From positions 7,878,225-7,942,224 of the forward strand of contig OY987308.1 in NCBI GenBank assembly GCA_963920635.1: 64,000 nt of DNA, read 5' to 3'. The notes beneath the pieces were generated by a model that was not told where the DNA came from, made no database searches, and saw only the letters and a program-made list of their open reading frames with translations. This document shows positions 32,201 through 43,469 of the stretch, piece by piece. The stretch comes from Pseudeuparius sepicola. Lineage: Eukaryota; Arthropoda; Insecta; Coleoptera; Anthribidae. Position numbers and translations under genes: made by a program. The first letter of the stretch is position 1, and each line of letters opens with the position of its first letter.

Positions 32201-32929
32201 CCAGGGAATGCCAAGAATGTTCGTCGTTTGGTTGGTTTGGCGAGTTGGTATCGACGCTTTGTGCCCAATTTTTCCACCTTGGTGGGGCCCTTGATCTCAC
32301 TACTGAAGAAGAACGCCGTGTTTGTTTGGGATGAGCATTGCACCACTGCTCTGAACAAGATTAAACAACACTTGATGTCCGCTCCTGTGCTCTCGTGTCC
32401 GAACTTTGAGCTCCCGTTTACGGTACAAACAGATGCCTCCGACTTTGGACTGGGTGCTGTTTTGACCCAGACGCATCCAGATGGGAGTGAGCACGTGGTG
32501 TGTTACCTTAGCCGGTCCCTCACCAAGAATGAAAGGCGCTTCAGTACCACGGAGAAGGAGTGTTTGGCGGTATTGTTTGCGGTGGAAAAACTTCGCCCCT
32601 ATATTGAAGGTACTCATTTCGTCGTCATGAGCGATCACTACAGCCTGAAATGGCTCCACTCGATTAAGGACCCGGTCGGTCGTATTGCTCGCTGGGCCGT
32701 CCGGCTGCAGCAGTACGACTTCGAGATTGTTCACCGTAAGGGTCGTGAGCATGTGGTACCAGATGCACTGTCCCGTGCTGTGCCGGTGTTGGATGCTATT
32801 GGTGATGACTCGTCAGCTTCTTTGTCTCCCACCATCATCGACAAGTGGTATAGGAAGGTGTATGCACGTGTATTGGAGTCCCCATCTCATTACCCACTAT
32901 GGAGGCTGGAAAACTGTACAAGAGCGTGA
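32186..32929 (+). pseudogene. Gypsy G2 connection and RNase H
   Basis: Continues as KNVRRLVGLASWYRRFVPNF, FTVQTDASDFGLGAVLTQ (RNase H first Asp), STTEKECLAVLFAVEKLRPY (Glu), MSDHYSLKWL (Asp) and VVPDALSRAVP. It stops at 32929; integrase carries on in another frame from 32899. The match to the G1 RNase H is clear but distant, so G1 and G2 are separate families. Confidence 0.85.
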
Positions 32930-34071
32930 GGCTTAGGTATCCTGTGTTTGCTGAGCCGGAGGATTGTTGGCGTTTGGTGGTTCCTCGGGAGGAACGCCGT
33001 GATATCATTCGGTCTTGCCATGACCCACCGACTTGTGGTCATATGGGCATCTTTAAGACCATGACAAGAGTAGCTGCCCAGTACTATTGGCCGAAGATGC
33101 GTTGCGATGTCACCAAATTTGTCCGCCATTGCACTACGTGTATACAGATTAAGCCAGAACACAAACGCCCAGCGGGACTGATGCTTAGTGCCCCTGCTGC
33201 CACTTCTCGCCCGTGGGAGTTGCTTAGTGCGGACCTGGTTGGTCCCCTTCCAAGATCTAGCTCCGGGTACACTTACATATTTTCTGTGGTTGATTGCTTC
33301 AGTAAGTTTGTTCTATTGTTTCCATTGCGCACTGCTACAGCGCCTAATATTGTTAAGTGGCCGGAGGACCACGTTTTTCTGTTGTTTGGAGTCCCAAGGC
33401 GGATTCTGATCGATAATGGTTCTCAGTTTCGGAGTCGGGTTTTTCAAGAAGTGAAGAACAGGTATGGTGTCCAGCTTGGGTATGTGGCAAACTACCATCC
33501 ACAAGCCAATTCAGTAGAGCGGGTCCATGGAGTCGTGAAGAGCATGCTTACAGCATATGTCTCGGAGAATCAGCGGTCCTGGGATAAATATTTATCAAAA
33601 ATTGCTAGTGCTATTCGATCAGCTCGACATGAAGTCACCGGTCTTACCCTCAATTTCGTCCTCTTCGGCCGGGAGTTAAAGTTGGTGGGAGCCGCACCTA
33701 TCCATGTCCCCGATGCAGATGCCAGTGATGCCCCCATTGACCCGCCAATGCGTGCTGATGGACTGAAGAAGGTCTTCGCCGATGTCCAGAAAAGACTAAC
33801 CGAGGCCTATCAGAGAAGCAGCAAAGCTTATAATTTGAGACGTAAGGACGAGAGATTTCAGGTAGGCCAGAAGGTTTGGAAGAAGAATTACACTCTGCCC
33901 GATGCGTCAAAATATTTCTCGTCCAAGTTGGCTCGTAAGTTCGTGGGACCCTTCACCGTGTCAAAGATCTTGCCACCCTGGACATACGAACTTGTTGACG
34001 ACGCAGGAAGGTCCTTGGGGCATTGGCACATACAGGATTTGAAGTCACATCCACCATATGATGGCGTATAG
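32899..34071 (+). CDS. Gypsy G2 integrase
   Basis: 390 codons from ATG 32899 to TAG. Zinc finger HDPPTCGHMG..CTTCIQIK, DDE core LLSADLVGPLP, LIDNGSQF and NSVERVHG, then a C-terminal domain KLARKFVGPFTV and GHWHIQDLKSHP. The frame is unbroken, but upstream frameshifts mean it could be made only as a separate product. The start is chosen only as the first ATG after the break; in the native element this is the C-terminal part of a polyprotein. Confidence 0.8.
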   Translation: MEAGKLYKSVRLRYPVFAEPEDCWRLVVPREERRDIIRSCHDPPTCGHMGIFKTMTRVAAQYYWPKMRCDVTKFVRHCTTCIQIKPEHKRPAGLMLSAPAATSRPWELLSADLVGPLPRSSSGYTYIFSVVDCFSKFVLLFPLRTATAPNIVKWPEDHVFLLFGVPRRILIDNGSQFRSRVFQEVKNRYGVQLGYVANYHPQANSVERVHGVVKSMLTAYVSENQRSWDKYLSKIASAIRSARHEVTGLTLNFVLFGRELKLVGAAPIHVPDADASDAPIDPPMRADGLKKVFADVQKRLTEAYQRSSKAYNLRRKDERFQVGQKVWKKNYTLPDASKYFSSKLARKFVGPFTVSKILPPWTYELVDDAGRSLGHWHIQDLKSHPPYDGV

Positions 34072-34293
34072 ATAGTGGAGGCAGCTCTCGGGGGTGTGTG
34101 GTTGGTGTTCTGGGTGATTATTCTGATTCCTGATTTTAGATTCAGCACACCAAAGATGTCTGCTGGTGGCCAGATGTATCCTGTGAGGATGTTCTGCGCC
34201 TAGCGACTGGTGCGTAAGTCGGAGGTTGGCCTTTCCCATGCCTGGCTGTTTTCGCTCTCGTGAGGTGTCCCTACTTTTTTTGTTGTTGTTTTT

Positions 34294-34310
34294 TGTGGAA
34301 AGAGGGGATT
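34294..34310 (+). promoter_or_regulatory. Polypurine tract of Gypsy G2
   Basis: GTGGAAAGAGGGGATT immediately before TGTTACG, the proposed LTR start. Supports the plus orientation and the LTR boundary. Confidence 0.75.
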
Positions 34311-36414
34311 TGTTACGTTTCTTTTGTAAGATGAAGCGTTACTGGCTAATATTTAAATAACATGCTGAAAACCCTCTATTACCCTTTATTTTCTATAAAG
34401 CATACATCAATTCAGTTCGATAATTCCTAATGGCTAGTAACTATCCCGCCAATAGTGTGTATCCTCTCCGCTGCGGTCCTATGCCACGTCCATATCTCGC
34501 TGAGCTACAAACAAACTTATATTTAGCTGATGATGTACTCATAGCTACCAAGTTAACTACTCACCCTAGGGATTTCGAGTGACTTTGGTCAATAAGGTCC
34601 ATTCGGTTTTCTATTCCGCGGATGACTGGTCCAATGCGGGCGCTAACAACTTTGGGGTATGGACTGGTTGGTTGGCCTAAAAGAAGGAAAGGCCTAGTTA
34701 ATAAGGTTTTAGACTGTAATAAGAATTTAGACTGAGACTGATTAAGGGGATCATCATCTTTTCCCTGCCATTTCACTTACCTCGTTTCAATGGCCATTGT
34801 TGTTGATTTTTCTTGTTTATTTTGGTCCTGTCATTTCTGGCAGTTCTGTCTATCTGTCATTTCTGCCCAACTTTCATAATTCTGGCATGTGATAATTCTG
34901 TACACCTTCAATATTTCTGGCAGAAAAACTAAAAGTAACCAGAGTATTTCCCTCCATTTCCGTAGGCCGTCCCTTACAAAAAAAGGCACTTAATTTTGAG
35001 GTGTCGAGCTGACCATATGGGTGAATAATATTTTAATATCAGATTTGTTGGAATTAAAGGTACGTTCCCTTTTTCTGAGGTGCCAACTAGCTCTAAGTTG
35101 GACCTATGAGGCTTTAGGCTGATTTTTGTTGGGAACGGGGACCTAGTTCTTGTAAATTCCACAGCTCGCACCGACCCTAATCAAGAGGCCGCCTTACACC
35201 TTCAGGTATGTTTGCATGTTATCTGTAATGCCTCGGACGTGTTCTATGCCTGTTAGGAGTTGATTTGTCGAAGCTTGCTTGCCGCCAAATTGGTAACTTT
35301 GTTTTAGGCCTCATATTACGAGTAGGTGATTCGCAGACTCTCGCTTACTGCGAAAACATAGCTCCCAGCTTACAAGACACCCTCTGCATGAGCTGCATGC
35401 TGGCCCGTTGCACGTTATGGTTGAGGTTCCTGAACTAGATGCTTATAGCTGAACGTAGTTAGTTGCTCGTCACGCTTACCTGAATAGAGTCCGGAGCCAA
35501 TGGAGGACATCGGAAGTTCGCAAGTCAGATAAGTATAGGTTTAAGTCAGTAAATCACGACCCCACCTACTGGTAATAGGTGTCGTACGTCGTACAACCCT
35601 GTTCTCCAACTGCACCCTGAAGTAATCTTCAAAACAATCTGACCACTCACCTCTGAGCGACCGCAGGCACGGGGACCTAATATTCCAGTACGGCTTATTA
35701 TAGCCGGGAGGTACTCCCTTCCCCTTTAATTGAAATACTTATAATAAACTGTGTGTCCACCGCCTAATCTAACCTCCCTCAGGGCGTTTTAGTTTTAGAT
35801 TTCGATCAAAAGTTCGACCACCAACCATACAATGCCTTAACAATCCACAAAATATGTAGGTTATTACAAACTATAAGAGGGTAGGTTGGTCCACAAGACA
35901 AGAAAGTTCGATTTGTCAACTGTTAGGGGTGCGTTCCCCAATCACGTATGCGGATACTCTACTCTACTCAGCCAAGCAGCTCGGCTTAATTATTATAACT
36001 TATAACTAACCTCGGGGTTTTTCTTAGTCTGCGAGTGTAGATAAATACTTATTTATTTCGTCATTTTTAACTTGTGGTATATTTTTAAGGATTTTAGGTG
36101 TCTTGCTACCCCCCGAACGCACTGCAGTACAAGCCTGTTCCACGAATACATAATTCATAAATTACGTTTATCTTGCTTTATTCCTTTATTTCGAACACAC
36201 CAAACTCTCCCGCCTCGAGTGTGGATTACCGTGTCGGATCCCAGGGTCACGTAGAGGTTGACGCGGATGGCGCCCACTAATTTTTTTTCATTGTAAGTAT
36301 CACACTTCACCCCAGACCCTCACGGCTGGGGCTAGCTGGCCTGCCTCAAATTGAATCTCGGGATCCCGTAACCAATTCATGCCACCCGGCTTTTCGCCAA
36401 GTTAAATCGTAACA
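34311..36414 (+). repeat. Putative 2.1-kb 3' LTR of Gypsy G2
   Basis: Starts TGTTACG after the polypurine tract; the nearest matching terminus is CGTAACA at 36408-36414, giving about 2.1 kb with 7-bp inverted ends. The part at 34785-35289 recurs at 27422-27908, upstream of both Gypsy bodies, as expected for a 5' LTR remnant. LTRs of about 2.1 kb are known for Drosophila virilis Ulysses, a Gypsy-group element. Only one full copy is here, so the right end is inferred. A GGATGGCGCCCACTAA run at 36269 looks like a primer-binding site and complicates this reading. Confidence 0.5.
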
Positions 36415-36946
36415 ATGTTATCTTTAGGTACATGTACATAATACAGGGATGTTACTCCTCCGCCCTAGAGGGACATATAAACTTTTTAAGTTTCTATGAT
36501 TAGACAATAATTTATTCTCTATTAGTTTTATTTTTGGAAGTAGATAATTTTGAAGGAAGTAGGTGAATTGTTCGAACACAATTTCTAGAAGACACATTTT
36601 TTCGAAAGCACAATTATTCGAATCTACAATTTTTCAATATAAAATTGCACGAATATACAAATTTCTTAAAACATTTCGAAAAAGGATAATATTATGAACG
36701 TCCTTTTAATTTATTTACAGATAGGAATTGAGGTATCAATAATTCTACAAGGCATTAACTGCCTAATTATGCCCATATTATAAATTCAACATAAATAGTT
36801 TATGGTTCCTAAAGACATTAGCAAGCCCCTAATTTGCTTACAGGACTGGTACCAAAAATTATATTTGGGATTAAGTGGCTTATTAAATTCACTGTTGTGG
36901 TGTATAATTTGTAATTTAGTTGGGGCTGGGATTGGGAATATAGTCT
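36415..36946. other. Intergenic stretch
   Basis: AT-rich, no gene recognised. A short ORF at 36802-36993 overlaps the MULE start in another frame and is probably chance. Confidence 0.4.
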
Positions 36947-37830
36947 ATGGTTTCTGCAAATATCAATCACTTTTACATCAGCACCGAAAGTGACTCATTA
37001 GTAGCAACAAATATGGCTTTAGAGTATGTCCAAAGTGAAAAGGGCAACCCAAAATTGTTAGTTAATGGATATTTGTTCGACAAAGACAAGCAAAAGGATA
37101 ACAAAATATACTGGAAATGTGACCAATTTGGAAGAGAGAAATATTGTAGATCAAGAGTTATTACAGAAAGCAACGGAATTATGAAACAACCTACCGATCA
37201 CAACCATGGTGGAAATGCTGCGAAAGTAAATATTTCCAAATTTATGGAAAACATTCGACAAGCTGCGAAGACGACACGAGATACACCTCACTACATATAC
37301 TTTCCAATCCGTCAAGTACAATAAGCGGCGCGACTGCGGGCGAGGTACCAGAAGTAAGGATTATGAAGAGAACAATAAGGAACATCAGGTATAAGCAACA
37401 AGCATGACCCAGCCTTGCATGATTCCAGGTCAGTAGATTCAAGGATTCTCATATTTGGTGCACTCCAGTCCCTCACCTATTTTACCAGCTTTATACTATC
37501 CATGGCTTAAAAGAAAATGTTTCTATACCCTTGGTTTATGCCCTGCTGCCAGACGAAACTGAAGGAACCTACACAAGAATGTTGCAAGAACTAAAGAAAT
37601 TGGAATCGACGTTATCACCACTCACTGTTATGACTGATTATGAGAAGGCTTCAATCAATGCCATGTCTACAGTTTTTCAAGAGACTCAACAGCGAGGTGT
37701 TTTTTTCCATTTTCGACAATGCATTTACCGGAAAATTGTCCTGTAAGCAATGCATTTACCGGAAAATTCGAGATAACGTAGTTGATAAATTTTCTAATAT
37801 TTGTGAAAGACGCCTCCAACTGTAAGCTAT
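36947..37830 (+). pseudogene. FLYWCH-MULE transposase relic
   Basis: The first open stretch (36947-37324) carries a FLYWCH-type zinc finger: SEKGNPKLLVNGYLFDKD, YWKCDQFGREKYCRSRV and DHNHGG. A frameshift near 37290 leads to a region ending KRTIRNIR. Then MULE transposase wording YALLPDETEGTYTRMLQEL, TVMTDYEKASINAM with an Asp of the DDE fold, and VFFHFRQCIYRKI, followed by a 30-bp tandem duplication and stops. MULE transposases move Mutator-like elements by cut and paste. No long TIRs were found, so this is a fragment. Confidence 0.75.
37718..37771 (+). repeat. 30-bp direct duplication in the MULE relic
   Basis: GCATTTACCGGAAAATT occurs twice, about 30 bases apart, and breaks the frame. It looks like a replication-slippage event after the element died. 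Confidence 0.7.
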
Positions 37831-38746
37831 AAGAGTAGCTATAAGCTAGACATTATAATATGTACCTACCAAAGAATTTTTTTTCTTAGATTTTTAAGTT
37901 GTTTTTTGTTTTTAATAAATTACGTAAATGAAAATCATAGGTCCTTTCAGCAGGTATATTATTCAAAAACTACAGCATTCTTTATAAATTCCAAATTTTC
38001 TTTCTTAGTTTTACACCTTCAAATTGTAATTATATTTTCTATTCATTATTAAGTTGAATACTTGCTGTACATAATAATGAAGTTAATTTTGACAAAGGTA
38101 AAAAATATTATATACAAAGTATAGTAATATTGTTTTAGTGTAAATTCAAAAATGTTTTATGTAAGCTTATGTAAGTAGCCATAATCCTGCCTATATAGTC
38201 AAATAAATATAAATTAAAAAATACTATTTAGTTTTTATACTAAATTTATTTACCACTTATATAACCATTATCCCCCTCCGCTCTAGTTTTTGTGTCTATA
38301 GTTATAGACTTGTCGTTTTTAAAGTTAGCCCCCTCAGGAATACCTACCGCCTATGGTAATAACGGAGTTAAATTTTCTACAGCAACAGAAGGTCTGTCAT
38401 TGTGCAATATAAGGATATCTTCCCAAATATTCATTATTTTTTGAAAATATTTGTAACCCTACCGGTGTTAACTTGTACTACAGAAAGATCTCACTCTACG
38501 TTAAAGAGATTAAAATCTTATGTCCCAAATAGGGGGTGAAGACATATTGAAGACATATTGGTAGGGTTAGCGCTTATGAATATTTATCACTCCACACCGA
38601 TTGATATTGAAGAGGTAATTACTTTGTTCTCTCAAAAAAGGGGAAGACTTAAACTGAATGTAAATGTTTAGTTTTCAAATAAAAGTTGACAGCGTTGCTA
38701 AGATTTATTATTAATTCTACACAAAAATAATAGTAACATAGTTAGC
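37831..38746. other. Intergenic stretch
   Basis: AT-rich, no supported feature. A short direct repeat GAAGACATATTG occurs at 38540. Confidence 0.4.
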
Positions 38747-39235
38747 TTGTTGGATCTATTAGAATTGATAAACGTTTTAATAGAAGCTGAAAAGCTAGAA
38801 CCGTCTTTAAGCAATTTGTTTGATGCTTTTCAGCTGAAATATTTTGATATTTTGATAGATGCCACTAAAATAGTGGCGCGGTACAATAGTAATAGTGAGT
38901 ACTATCAAGCCCCCCACTTTTGCTATCCACGCTCCTTAAGCAATGTTGTGTTATTGCAATTAACTTGGCTTTAAAGACATAGTTACCATGCGACTGTCCC
39001 CTCCGGAAAGGCGGAAACCAATTTAAAAACAATGATCCAGTTATATAACAGTAATTGGAGGTATGACGTCTCCACTCAAGCAGCAAGTAATTTGCATAAA
39101 GTGGAATAAAATTACGATTATTCCGTTAGCCAGTGCTCTAAGGTTAATAAGATATAGCAAAAGATGTGGTAGAAAACTGGCAGCTAACGACAAGGATGTG
39201 ACAGCCTATAATGAAATCATATAATATAGAATCTA
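38747..39235 (+). pseudogene. Unidentified transposon-type protein relic
   Basis: 75 codons (to 38974) including LFDAFQLKYFDILIDATKIV, then shifted pieces reading SLKQQVICIKWNKITIIPLA and KDVTAYNEI up to about 39225. The order and wording remind me of repetitive, uncharacterised insect proteins with SSQAAN..KITIIPLASDL blocks. I cannot name the family. It lies immediately left of the mariner derivative. Confidence 0.35.
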
Positions 39236-39267
39236 GTGTCTATAGAAAACAAACATATACGAATATA

Positions 39268-39621
39268 CACTGTGTCCATTTGAAAACAGTCCACCCTTAA
39301 TATTTTTAAAACTACGAAAAAAATCAGAAATTGCCGGGACCTGTCAATTTTTGTTCAGAGGGGGAACTTCTTTGACGTACAGGTCATGTTGACAAATTCA
39401 CCCCTGTAACCCCCACCACCCCTAACTTTAAAATTTCAAATGGGAATACCCCCTTTGTGATACATCATTTTATAGCTGTTGTTATTGCGAAAACAACTCA
39501 TTTCTATTTTTTTAAATCCGATGATGTTTGGAGAAGTTATTGGTAAAATAGGGTTTTTTCATAGTTTAAAATAAATTACTTTTTACCCTAGATTTTCAAC
39601 AGCATCCACATGGGGAAATAA
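39268..39621 (+). repeat. Left TIR of the mariner derivative
   Basis: About 354 bp matching the complement of 46731-47084 with scattered substitutions and small indels, for example CCGGGACCTG against CTGGGACCCG. It is more diverged than the TIR pair at 25-27 kb and therefore older. Confidence 0.85.
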
Positions 39622-39638
39622 TACACATGTAATACACA

Positions 39639-40162
39639 TGTTGCGTTTTCCTTTTAACTTATGGTGGAAGAAATATGTATTATTTTTTTAAAACAGGAAC
39701 AAAACTGGTGGTATTTTTTTGAAGGACTTTTTATGTCACTAAATTGGTTCCCACCTCTTGCCCGCGCGCGTGCGAAGAACATTAACGTCCAAGACCGCGA
39801 CTTGGTATCGTCGGTTCGCGCCATCGCCTCGCTAAATTCACGACTTTTACACTTTTTTTGACTGGTTTTCCTCGAAAGATCCGAAAACCCCAATACATCA
39901 GTTGTGGTACTATTGCGCCCGTGTCAACTGGGAATCGTTGCACGCGGGAAGTGAGCAGAACAAGGCAAGCGGAGGTACCTCCAAGAAGAACTGCTCCAGA
40001 GACTCTGCGATCAGTTTCACAAGTAAGTGGTGTACCCTGTTAGTGACTTGTTAGATAGTTTTGTTCCTTCCAAATCATAAAACCGCCCCCTTTGGGAGTA
40101 CAGTCTCTCTTTCTTTTCTTTAACCGAGCTCTAACTCTAATAGAGTCGTCGGTTACGCAACA
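39639..40162 (+). repeat. 5' LTR of the BEL element
   Basis: 524 bp, TGTTGCG to CGCAACA. Matches 46032-46557 nearly throughout. A GTAAGT splice-donor-like sequence lies near 40022. Antisense and sense short ORFs inside are repeated in the other LTR and are not genes. Confidence 0.92.
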
Positions 40163-40180
40163 TTGGTCCTTCGAGCCGGA
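40163..40180 (+). promoter_or_regulatory. Primer-binding site of the BEL element
   Basis: TTGGTCCTTCGAGCCGGA directly after the LTR end is the primer-binding wording I associate with BEL/Pao elements. The priming tRNA is not identified here. Confidence 0.75.
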
Positions 40181-40690
40181 TATACTGGAAAAACCATCAA
40201 CTTTCTCATTTTCCATTTTTTGTTTACATTGAAATAATAAAATTATATTTTATTTTTTAAGTTTTATTTAGTAACCGCCGCTTCGGGTTATCATAATTGC
40301 AGTCATCATGTACAATTATTACACTGTACACTATTTTTCCCAAAAATAATATACATATTGATACATAAATAATCTATAAATATTCAGAAATTTACGCCGC
40401 GTGTTTGTCGCGTAGGTGCTACGTGCGCAGGTCCTCTTCGTACCGTCCACCTCGCGCCACACCCGGGCACATTGATCGGAAATCAGTTCTGCCCCGTCTT
40501 TCGCGTGACCTATCGCTATTTGAGTTTATTGTAATGTCCACGCGTATCGCCGAGGTTCGCGCCGCTTGACCTTCGACTATTCAGGGCCCGCCGCTAGATA
40601 CTAATAGTGTTGTGAAAGCGCTTTACGTGGATTACGTGCTGTCATCGGTCATCGGTACGCCTCAAAAAGCTAACAAATTTAAGAAAAAAT
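40181..40690. other. BEL 5' leader / broken gag start
   Basis: An ATG at 40537 opens only 11 codons. The readable gag frame begins near 40690, so the native gag start has been lost or lies in a mutated stretch here. Confidence 0.5.
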
Positions 40691-40691
40691 T

Positions 40692-41410
40692 GTTTAATAG
40701 AAGTTGAAACGTTACGTTCGCTTGGTGAACGTGCCAAATCTGACAGATCAGCGCGTCGAGTATTCAAAGTTCGAGGTGCCGAACTAGATAACTTAAAAGA
40801 AGATTTTCTTAAACATCACCAAAGTATCATCTCTGCCATTTTAACGGATGCTTCAGTTGACTTAGAGGCTGATAATACCATTCGAGAGGGTTTTTTGAAT
40901 GATTTCTATGATGTCAAAGCAATGTATATGGAGTTTGCGGAAACGGATAATCGGATGTCTCAAACCCTGAATATGAATTCCACAACTGGGAGTGCAACTA
41001 CTGCATCACAAGTGAGATTACCGAAAATAGAAATTCAAAAATTCAATGGCGACTACAAATCTTTCGCACCCTTTATCGATTTATTTAATGCACTAGTCCA
41101 TGAAAATCCTTCTTTAGCACCGTTAGAAAAGTTCAATTACTTAATGGCCTCACTTGAAGGACAACCATTGTCTCTTATATGCGCCTTACCCATGACATCT
41201 GATAATTATCAAGTGGTTTATGATAATTTTGTGGAAAGGTACTCTAATAAAAGATTACGCGCTCAGTCTCATTGGCAAGCTCTGGAAATCGTACCCAAAA
41301 TAAATAATGAAAATCCGAACGCTCTGCGAAAATTATTAGACACATATTCCGAGAATCTCGCTGCTCTTAAAAACTTAGGGTTTCCCAAGAACATTGGGAT
41401 TTCATTTTAG
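40692..41410 (+). pseudogene. BEL gag, capsid part (DUF1759-like)
   Basis: Frame open from about 40692. It encodes VETLRSLGERAKSDRSARRV, later LPKIEIQKFNGDYKSFAPFI (the DUF1759 hallmark L-P-K-[IL]-x-[IL]-x-x-F-x-G) and FNYLMASLEGQPLSLI, which form the virus-like core protein. It stops at 41410 after a frameshift near 41383: the expected EHWDFILVNM runs in the next frame. A further frameshift follows near 41448. Confidence 0.8.
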
Positions 41411-42814
41411 TAAACATGATTTTTAAAAAATTAGACAATAACACTGACCAAATTCGAGTTAGAGCATGGCTCTTGTGAGAGTCCAACATATGCCAGTCTG
41501 GTTAAATTTCTAACAAAATGTTGCAACGCATATGATTCGCTTAATTTAACTCCGCTGCCGCCCGCCTTCAAGAAATCTAGTGCGCCTCGCTTTCAATCGT
41601 CAAACCGCTCTGCGCCCTTTTTTGTAGATCAACCGAGTCCCCGATCCCAAACAAACAACAATTGCAGGTGTTTACTTTGCAATAAGGACAACCATTCATT
41701 ATATAATTGCCCATTGTTTTTAAATAAGACGCCACAAGAAATATATAATTTTTCAAAAACGCATCGCCTTTGCTTAAATTGTTTAAGTAATATCCATTCT
41801 ACACAAAACTGTAAATCTGAAATTTTTTGTCGTAAGTGTAATCGCAGGCACCACACGCTATTGCATTTTCCTTCGCAAAATAACTGCCCAACCGGCAGGA
41901 ATTCTTCGTTTTCAGAAGACACCCCGCAAAGTACATCTCGCGTACCGACTAATGCTGGTCATAATGTTGCCCCTAGTTCTCAAAACGCCAATCCTGTTTT
42001 TACTGCCGCGGGAGTTATTCCAGAAAGAAACTCGGTGCTATTAGCCACGGCATTAATTGAAATAGAATCAAAATTAGGAAATTTTCTTCTTTTTCGATGT
42101 CTCCTGGACGGAGGTAGTATGACGTCATTTATATCCGAAAAAGCGCTTAACCAATTAGGACTAGAGGGACAAAAATGTTTTTACGAAATAAGTGGACTTG
42201 ATTCAATGCAATCCACCGCTGAGAGTACCGTTACCTTATTATTAAGACCCTTAGGTACACCCAATATGAAGGTTTTAGTTGATGCTCTGGTTTTACGAAA
42301 AATTTGTGGAAAGTTACCAACTTCCAAAGTGAATACAAAAAATTGGGACCATATTAACCAATTGTTACTTGCCGATCCCACATTCTCTACTCCAAGTTCA
42401 ATTGATTTATTACTCGGAGCCGACGTGTTTTCAAAAATATTGTTAGATGGGAAGATTTTAGGTGCAAGTGGACATCCTGATGCTATTAACACGATTTTCG
42501 GTTTTGTTATCACGGGAAAATTCGTGCAACATGGGCTATCAACGCCTTTAACTGTTTTACACAACGCAATACAAATTAATAATTTGGACTCTACATTGCG
42601 CAACTTTTGGGAAGTGGAAAATTTGCCATCGGAACAGATTAAACAACCTTTTTTGTCACCCGACGAGCAATTTTGCGAAAATTTATATGTAAATAAACAT
42701 TCACGTACTCCAGACGGCAAATATGTGGTTCCGCTACCTTTTCGCGACAATATATATCCGATTTTTTCAAGCAGTCGCGATCTTGCGGTAAATGGAGCGC
42801 CGCCTAGAAAATAA
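41384..42814 (+). pseudogene. BEL gag zinc knuckles and protease
   Basis: After frameshifts, the frame from about 41450 gives CLLCNKDNHSLYNC (CCHC), then CLNCLSNIHSTQNC and CRKCNRRHH, nucleic-acid-binding knuckles of BEL gag. Then protease: FRCLLDGGSMTSFISEKAL with active-site DGGS, and SIDLLLGADVF (DUF1758-like), near 42100 and 42410. The RT entry begins near 42670. The frame ends at 42814 by a frameshift near 42800. Confidence 0.85.
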
Positions 42815-43469
42815 CCCTCTTTTACGAAAACAATATGATGCTTTCATGCGTGAATATTTAGATCAAGGACACATGGAGCTTATCTACGAAAAGAATTTAC
42901 CACTTAAAGCGTACTATATGCCACATTTTCCCATTCTGCGACCAGAGAGCTCCACTACTAAGTTACGCGTAGTTTTTAATGCTTCCGCAAAATTATCGCA
43001 CGACAAATCACTTAATGATTATTTATTAAGCGGTCCCAAATTGCAAAGGGATATTGCGGTAATTTTATTGACTTTTCGCTTACATAATTTTGTTCTGTGT
43101 GCGGATTTGAAAATGATGTACCGAAATATATGGGTACAATCTGATCAGTGCGATTACCAACGCATTATTTGGCGATTTTCTCCAAACGACCCGCTCCAAG
43201 AGTTTCGCCTTTTAACCGTAGTTTATGGATTAACGCCCTCGCCATTTTTAGCTCTCAGAACGCTTCGCCAACTAGTCACTGACCACGGTGATAATTATCC
43301 GATCGCCTCAAATTCCATTTTACATCATACCTACATCGATGACGTAGTAACTGATGCGTCCTTATACAATGATGCATTAAATCTTAAAAATGAATTAATT
43401 TCTATTTTCAAACAAGGGGGTTTTGAACTAAGAAAGTGGTCGTCCAACGATCCGTCGCTTCTCGCATAA
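42801..43469 (+). pseudogene. BEL reverse transcriptase
   Basis: In the frame of ATG 42798: RRLENNPLLRKQYDAFMREY, YYMPHFPILRPES, LRVVFNASAK, FVLCADLKMMYRNIWV, RLLTVVYGLTPSPFLALRTL and the catalytic HHTYIDDVVTDA (near 43325). The order and wording are BEL/Pao RT. A single TAA at 43467-43469 interrupts the frame, which continues in phase into RNase H. Confidence 0.88.

Noticed and set aside
32300..34239. Minus-strand ORFs across Gypsy G2 (for example 32300-32752, 33888-34148)
   Set aside because: Antisense to RT, RNase H and integrase that have clear motifs on the plus strand.
39654..40043. ORFs in both orientations in the BEL 5' LTR, repeated at 46018-46449
   Set aside because: Non-coding LTR sequence; the same frames recur because the LTRs are repeats.
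42181..42750. 189-codon minus-strand ORF in the BEL element
   Set aside because: Antisense to the BEL protease region with its DGGS and LLGADVF motifs.
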